A stretch of 64,000 nt of DNA from Gammaproteobacteria bacterium (GTDB taxonomy: Bacteria > Pseudomonadota > Gammaproteobacteria > Enterobacterales > Alteromonadaceae): the NCBI GenBank assembly GCA_018825965.1, contig JAHKAA010000009.1, positions 1 through 64,000 on the forward strand, written 5' to 3'. The position numbers were made by a program, and so were the translations under genes. Below the pieces are notes generated by a model. The model was not told the DNA's origin, searched no databases, and saw only the letters and a list, made by a program, of their open reading frames with translations. Of the stretch, positions 60,014 to 64,000 are shown one piece after another. Position 1 is the stretch's first letter. Each line of letters begins with the position of its first letter.

Positions 60014-61066
60014 ATGGAGCACAGATCGATGACAGGTTCAACACAACGTAAAAGATTATATTTAACCTCTGCACCAGTAAGTGAAGCGAATGGCAGCCCA
60101 ACTGAGCTGAACCCTTCGCTTTATAACCGCAACGATATAAGCCGGATCGATTTTTCTGGTGCTGGTGGTTATGCGGTGCCCCATCTTGAAACTTTACCTG
60201 CTTTGATTGAGTATTTGTCTGAAGCTGTTTTAGTGGTGAACTCCAGTGGCAGTATTGTTTGCATCAATAGCAAAGCAGCACAGTTTTTGGGCCATACCCA
60301 AGGTGCATTACGTGGTCATTGCTGGCCGGACTTTTTAGTTAAACGTTATCAGCCGCATTATCACAGTCTGGTGGATATGGGGCGTCGTGGTTTGTTGTCG
60401 CAGCAGCAGAATCCGGCTGAAATGGCCATTATTTGTGCCAATGGTGATTTCAAAGATATTGAGCTGTCTTTGTCTTATTTGCCTTCAGATGATCCATTGC
60501 TGGTGATAGTGATACGTGATTTATCCTCTTACAAAGCCGAATGTTACAAATTGCATACGCTGGCTTCTACTGACCCTTTAACTGCTTTGGCCAATCGTCG
60601 TCATTTTGAAGCAATGCTGCAGCAGTACTGGGATGAATGTAGCCGCAAGCAAAACCCCGTCAGTGTGCTGATTGTCGACGTAGATCACTTTAAACAGTTT
60701 AATGACCAATACGGCCATATTCAGGGTGATGAATGTTTACGTCGTATTGCAGCTGCAATTTCATTGGCTCTTCCCCCTGGCCAGGGGTTAGCGGCCCGTT
60801 ATGGCGGTGAAGAGTTTGCGCTTATTCTGCCTTACCACGACGAAGCTATGGCCAAAGCCGTAGCCTTAAGAGTGCAGCATTATGTACGTCAGTTAAGTTT
60901 CTGCGAACAAGGTTTGCCAGCAGATGTATCTGTCAGCGTCAGTCAGGGTTTTGCCAGTGAAATCAACGGCCAGTTCCGCACTCCCTTTGCTATGTTATGT
61001 GCAGCAGATACGGCTTTGTATCGGGCTAAGGCAGAGGGCAGGGATTGCATTAGCGCCTGTTGTTAA
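60014..61066 (+). CDS. PAS-GGDEF diguanylate cyclase
   Basis: A 350-residue cytoplasmic protein. A PAS domain spans about residues 60-180 (ALIEYLSEAVLVVNSSGSIV). The GGDEF domain has DPLTALANRRHFE, DVDHFKQFNDQYGHIQGDEC and the active signature RYGGEEFALILP. No inhibitory RxxD site is found just before the signature, so product inhibition may be weak. The first ATG (60014) or the one fifteen bases later could be the start. Confidence 0.9.
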   Translation: MEHRSMTGSTQRKRLYLTSAPVSEANGSPTELNPSLYNRNDISRIDFSGAGGYAVPHLETLPALIEYLSEAVLVVNSSGSIVCINSKAAQFLGHTQGALRGHCWPDFLVKRYQPHYHSLVDMGRRGLLSQQQNPAEMAIICANGDFKDIELSLSYLPSDDPLLVIVIRDLSSYKAECYKLHTLASTDPLTALANRRHFEAMLQQYWDECSRKQNPVSVLIVDVDHFKQFNDQYGHIQGDECLRRIAAAISLALPPGQGLAARYGGEEFALILPYHDEAMAKAVALRVQHYVRQLSFCEQGLPADVSVSVSQGFASEINGQFRTPFAMLCAADTALYRAKAEGRDCISACC

Positions 61067-61086
61067 TTTACCCGAAAAACTGTAGA

Positions 61087-61280
61087 GGCGGGTCTTGCAC
61101 CCGCCCGTCTAATGATACCGAGGTGTCCATAGAAGGGCCGGGACAAGCCGCGGCCCTACAACCCGCCCGTCCATCAGTTTGAAATAACAGGCGTTGGTGT
61201 CTGGAATTTATGTTGCTGCTTTGCGGGTGACCATAAAGGTCGCCCCTATATTTACGCCTCGCTGCAAAGGGGCGTTTTTT
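61087..61280. repeat. REP-like repeats and possible terminator
   Basis: Hairpins at 61087-61105 (GGCGGGT with ACCCGCC), at about 61136-61160 (GGGCCGGG..CGGCCCTAC) and at 61225-61245 (GGGTGACC with GGTCGCCC, loop ATAAA) resemble the block at 55853-55931. A last pair, CGCCCCT (61241-61247) and AGGGGCG (61268-61274) followed by six T residues, may terminate the diguanylate cyclase transcript. This accounts for most of the 291-base gap. Confidence 0.65.
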
Positions 61281-61357
61281 ATTTCTGGCCAGGCTCTTTT
61301 GTCATGGCTGCAGTACGCCTAAGATAAGCCACTTTACATAGCTTTTAAGTTCTTCCT

Positions 61358-61927
61358 ATGGCGCTCCAACTTATCTCCCCCAGCCAATGGCAAACCCAAG
61401 CCTGGAAAAATGGCGGTGGCATTACGCATCAGCTCGCCCGCTCTGACGACGATATCGGCATGCGCTGGCGTGTTTCCATAGCCGAAGTCGCCAGCGACGG
61501 TGCTTTTTCCCGCTTTGAACAAACCGACCGCATTATTATGCTGCTGCAAGGTAAAGGCTTTTGTCTGCATGGCGCTGAAGAGCCGCCCATAGTGTTGGAT
61601 AAAGCCTTGCTGCCTTTTGCTTTTGCCGGCGAAACCGCCATTGACTGCACTTTAATAGCAGGGCCAGTGCGGGATTTTAATCTGATGACCAGGCGCGCTG
61701 ATGTAAAAGCCAGTTTGCAGGTATTGCCTGTGGCCGAACCTTTGTCTTTGGTGTTGGCGCAAGAATCATTAGTGTATTTGGCTTCTGGCCAGCTGCAGCT
61801 GAGTTTCAAAGAGCAGAGTTATCAATTGGATGCAGGGCAAAGCTTGTTATGCACGGATGAGGTAGGGGAGTTGCAGATGAAAGCCAGTGTGGAGCCATGT
61901 CAGTTGGTGTGGATTAGAATTTTGTAG
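61358..61927 (+). CDS. hutD: HutD/Ves-family protein
   Basis: A 189-residue cupin-like protein of the HutD/Ves family. The signature WKNGGGITHQLA is followed by WRVSIAEVASDGAFSRFEQTD and DRIIMLLQGKGF. In Pseudomonas, HutD is thought to limit hut expression by binding a pathway intermediate. Here it stands 17 kb from the hut cluster and without a hut operator that I can see, so a link with histidine use is likely but not certain. Confidence 0.88.
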   Translation: MALQLISPSQWQTQAWKNGGGITHQLARSDDDIGMRWRVSIAEVASDGAFSRFEQTDRIIMLLQGKGFCLHGAEEPPIVLDKALLPFAFAGETAIDCTLIAGPVRDFNLMTRRADVKASLQVLPVAEPLSLVLAQESLVYLASGQLQLSFKEQSYQLDAGQSLLCTDEVGELQMKASVEPCQLVWIRIL

Positions 61928-62283
61928 TTCTGATTTGGTGGCAGTTTGCTACTGAATTAAAACGCTTTCGCCGTTGGCGAGCCACTTTCTTTTGCGTCGC
62001 CAAAAGAAAGTGGCACAAAGCAGAAAAGTACAGGAGTACTTTTCAACAGCTGAAAGCTGGACCGAAGGTTGAATTACATGGATGTAATTCATAAAAGGCT
62101 GTTGTGCAACTCGTTCGTCGCTAACGCTCCTCTCTCAAACACTCCTCGTCTTAAAACCTTGGCCACCCATTTTTGAACGGCTTGCGGCTAAGGGAGAAAA
62201 GAGGTAGCTTCGTTTTATATTGATTTAACTTGCGCTGCCATTGATTAAAAACAGTGGCTAAATGTAATTACAAGAAGGTTTTC
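61928..62283. repeat. chain of hairpins including structured repeat copy C
   Basis: This 356-base gap holds a chain of perfect hairpins. GCCACTTTCTTTT and AAAAGAAAGTGGC (61981-62014) is a motif often seen between genes of marine gammaproteobacteria. Then come AAAAGTAC-AGGA-GTACTTTT (62024-62043), CAGCT-GAA-AGCTG (62047-62059) and GAATTAC-ATGGAT-GTAATTC (62071-62090). The last three have the same order and loops as copies A and B near 55600 but different stems. The remainder to 62283 shows no gene. Confidence 0.8.
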
Positions 62284-62658
62284 ATGTCCAAACAACATTC
62301 CCCAGGTTTTCTGGCTGTAGTCGACGATGCCAAAAGCAGGGTTAAAGAGCTGACTATTGCTGATTTACAGCAGTTTCCAACCCCTTATGTGCTGGTCGAT
62401 GTGCGGGAAGATTTAGAGTGGCTGGCCGGGCATTTGCCTGCTGCTATTCATTTGGGTAAAGGTGTGATTGAGCGGGATGTGGAAAAAGCAGTGCAGGATA
62501 AACAGCAAACGCTGATTTTGTATTGTGGTGGTGGTTTTCGTTCAGCTTTAGCGGGCGATATGTTGCAGAAAATGGGTTATCAGGATGTCCGGAGTCTGGC
62601 TGGTGGTTATACAGCCTGGATCAATGCAGGTTTGCCTTTGACTAAGCCACAAGTCTGA
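62284..62658 (+). CDS. rhodanese-domain protein
   Basis: A 124-residue single rhodanese domain, probably a cytoplasmic sulfur carrier. It contains LVDVREDLEWLAGHLPAAIH, the active-site loop YCGGGFRSA with catalytic Cys, and the C-terminal SLAGGYTAWINAGLP. The ATG at 62284 follows AAGAAGGTT and is preferred over an in-frame codon at 62254. The natural sulfur donor is unknown. Confidence 0.9.
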   Translation: MSKQHSPGFLAVVDDAKSRVKELTIADLQQFPTPYVLVDVREDLEWLAGHLPAAIHLGKGVIERDVEKAVQDKQQTLILYCGGGFRSALAGDMLQKMGYQDVRSLAGGYTAWINAGLPLTKPQV

Positions 62659-62674
62659 CGGTGAGCAGAAATAA

Positions 62675-62699
62675 GCGGGACGGCATAAAACCGTCCCGC
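62675..62699. terminator. hairpin between rhodanese gene and suhB
   Basis: A nine-pair stem (GCGGGACGG with CCGTCCCGC, loop CATAAAA) lies between two convergent genes. T-tracts on both sides are weak. Confidence 0.6.
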
Positions 62700-62705
62700 A
62701 GCGTA

Positions 62706-63509
62706 TTATTTCAGTAAAGATTCAGTCAAATGGGGGCGCATGCCTTTTAACATGGCACCTAATACTTTTGGACTGCCTGCAACTATGTTGCCGCTGCGCA
62801 GGTAGTTGTTGCCACCAGCGAAGTCACTGATTAAGCCACCGGCTTCACGTAAAATCAGCTCGCCTGCAGCAAAATCCCACGGCTTTAAACCAATTTCCCA
62901 GAAACCATCAAAACGACCTGCTGCGACATAACATAAATCCAACGCTGCTGAACCAGTGCGACGTACGTCTGCTGCCTGAGTCATCAGAGTTTTAAAAGTC
63001 TCAGTGTAAGCTTCTAAATGGTGTTTATGTTTAAACGGGAAACCTGTGGCCAGAATAGCGCCGCTCAATTCAGGTAAATTGGTAGTACGGATACGACGGC
63101 CATTTAACTGAGCGCCTGCACCACGGGATGCTGTGAATACTTCACCACGTAATGGGTCAAAAACCACGGCCTGATCCAGTCTGCCCTGATGACGCAGAGC
63201 TATGGATACAGCAAAGTGAGGAATGCCTTTGATAAAGTTGGTGGTGCCATCAAGCGGGTCGATGATCCACTGGTAATCGCTATTGTTGTTGCCATATTCG
63301 CCGTTCTCTTCACCGATAATATCGTGATCCGGGAATGACTTACGTAAAACATGCACTATGGCTTGTTCTGCTTCTTTATCGATGTTGGTCACAAAGTCAT
63401 TGGTGCCTTTCTGAGTCGTCTGAACTAAGTCCATCTGACCACAAGCTTTAGCGATGACATTACCTGCGCTACGGGCAGCACGAATTGCGATGTTTAACAT
63501 CGGATGCAT
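62706..63509 (-). CDS. suhB: inositol-1-monophosphatase, SuhB
   Basis: A 267-residue magnesium-dependent phosphatase, the same length as E. coli SuhB, which also helps assemble the rRNA antitermination complex. It begins MHPMLNIAIRAARSAGNVIA. Metal-binding motifs are GEENGEY and WIIDPLDGTTNFIKGIPHFA, and the C-terminal one is LKPWDFAAGELILREAGG. The ATG at 63509 is chosen because the frame upstream to 63767 reads across the end of the next gene and looks non-coding. Confidence 0.96.
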   Translation of the reverse strand: MHPMLNIAIRAARSAGNVIAKACGQMDLVQTTQKGTNDFVTNIDKEAEQAIVHVLRKSFPDHDIIGEENGEYGNNNSDYQWIIDPLDGTTNFIKGIPHFAVSIALRHQGRLDQAVVFDPLRGEVFTASRGAGAQLNGRRIRTTNLPELSGAILATGFPFKHKHHLEAYTETFKTLMTQAADVRRTGSAALDLCYVAAGRFDGFWEIGLKPWDFAAGELILREAGGLISDFAGGNNYLRSGNIVAGSPKVLGAMLKGMRPHLTESLLK

Positions 63510-63588
63510 AACGATTACCTTATTGTATAAAGAACAGTCAAAAGAGCGGCGCGTATTGTAGCCGCTGACAAGAAAAAGTAAAGCGAAT

Positions 63589-64000
63589 TCAGGGCCTGTG
63601 TTTTTGTAGTTTGCGTTGCAAGGTGCGCCTGTGCATAGCCAGAGCTTTAGCTGTCTGGGATATATTGCCCTGATGTTGTTCCAGAACCCGTTGAATATGC
63701 TCCCATTCCAGCTGATCTGTGGATAAAACATCGGCCTCATTTGGCGCAGTTGGGCTGACGTTACCACTTAAAGCCTGAGTTAAAGTGGCAAAATCTACAG
63801 GTTTGGTCAGGTAGTCATCGGCACCTGCTTTTACCGCCTGCACTGCTGTGGCTATGCTGGCGTAACCGGTCAGTAATACGATGCGACATAACGGCAGTTG
63901 TTGTCGTAATGGCAATACATAATCCAGGCCTGAAACAGCACCAAAACGTAAATCCAGCAGGTAACAATCGGCCTGTTCTGCGACCAGTTCATCAGGGCTT
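63589..64000 (-). CDS. response regulator, ActR/RegA/PrrA type (5' end outside window)
   Basis: This partial gene runs off the right edge. Its visible 137 codons include the receiver phosphoacceptor in CYLLDLRFGAVSG, the switch Thr in VLLTGYASI and the Lys in YLTKPVDF. A linker follows, then a Fis-type helix-turn-helix (VLEQHQGNISQTAKALAMHR then RTLQRKLQKHRP). This is the RegA/ActR/PrrA family that controls redox-dependent gene expression. The frame stays open to position 64000, so the start lies beyond the window. Confidence 0.92.
   Translation of the reverse strand, partial: SPDELVAEQADCYLLDLRFGAVSGLDYVLPLRQQLPLCRIVLLTGYASIATAVQAVKAGADDYLTKPVDFATLTQALSGNVSPTAPNEADVLSTDQLEWEHIQRVLEQHQGNISQTAKALAMHRRTLQRKLQKHRP

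Noticed and set aside
63510..63767. Extended N-terminus for SuhB
   Set aside because: It overlaps the 3' end of the response regulator gene, and the start at 63509 gives the family's normal 267 residues.

Overview
The window looks like a chromosomal segment of a gammaproteobacterium, most likely near Rheinheimera or other Alteromonadales/Chromatiaceae relatives. This is inferred from the minus-strand order priA - ftsN-like SPOR gene - hslV - hslU - DUF971 gene next to divergent rpmE, from a complete hut (histidine utilisation) set, and from the many chemoreceptor and c-di-GMP genes. No rRNA, tRNA or CRISPR array was seen.

Positions 1-7100 are an accessory island. An IS256-family element (1-1300) has interrupted the HNH-type maturase of a group II intron. 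The maturase tail (1301-1381) and the intron's catalytic domains V and VI (1725-1799) survive to its right. A 51-residue cysteine-bearing protein (1530-1685) lies between them, where intron domain IV would be. Next comes a minus-strand cluster: a small antitoxin-like gene (6632-6835), a 1449-residue DUF4062-STAND NTPase (2235-6584) and an abutting 87-residue protein (1971-2234). I read this cluster as a candidate antiphage or conflict system, by architecture only.

Positions 7100-35700 are mostly ordinary genes. They include an exported catalase-peroxidase with two antitoxin/toxin loci beside it, glpK, a BASS transporter, a PadR/HAAS pair with MAPEG and ABC-exporter genes, and an operon of three exported proteins (isochorismatase-like hydrolase, cytochrome c, amidohydrolase) beside a LysR gene. 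Further on are a ferredoxin-NADP reductase, an S9 peptidase, apbE, yihY, pip, dtd, a GNAT-thioesterase fusion and a chemoreceptor.

Positions 35800-44400 hold the hut locus: hutC-hutU-hutH run left, hutI runs right, and a HutC-type operator lies between hutC and hutI. A GGDEF-EAL gene follows hutI, facing an rraA-hutG pair. A HutD homologue lies 17 kb away at 61358. Positions 44500-49900 carry a membrane GGDEF-EAL protein, a PAP2 phosphatase, an HBM-type chemoreceptor and a periplasmic binding protein. Positions 49900-55500 carry DUF971-hslU-hslV-ftsN-priA and rpmE.

Positions 55500-62300 are again unusual. They hold a membrane-anchored winged-helix/STAND/TPR regulator followed by a small DP-EP-like protein, a diguanylate cyclase, hutD, REP-like hairpins, and three copies of a structured repeat whose stems differ by compensating changes while the loops stay constant. 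The window ends with a rhodanese, suhB and the truncated 5' side of a RegA/ActR-type response regulator gene.
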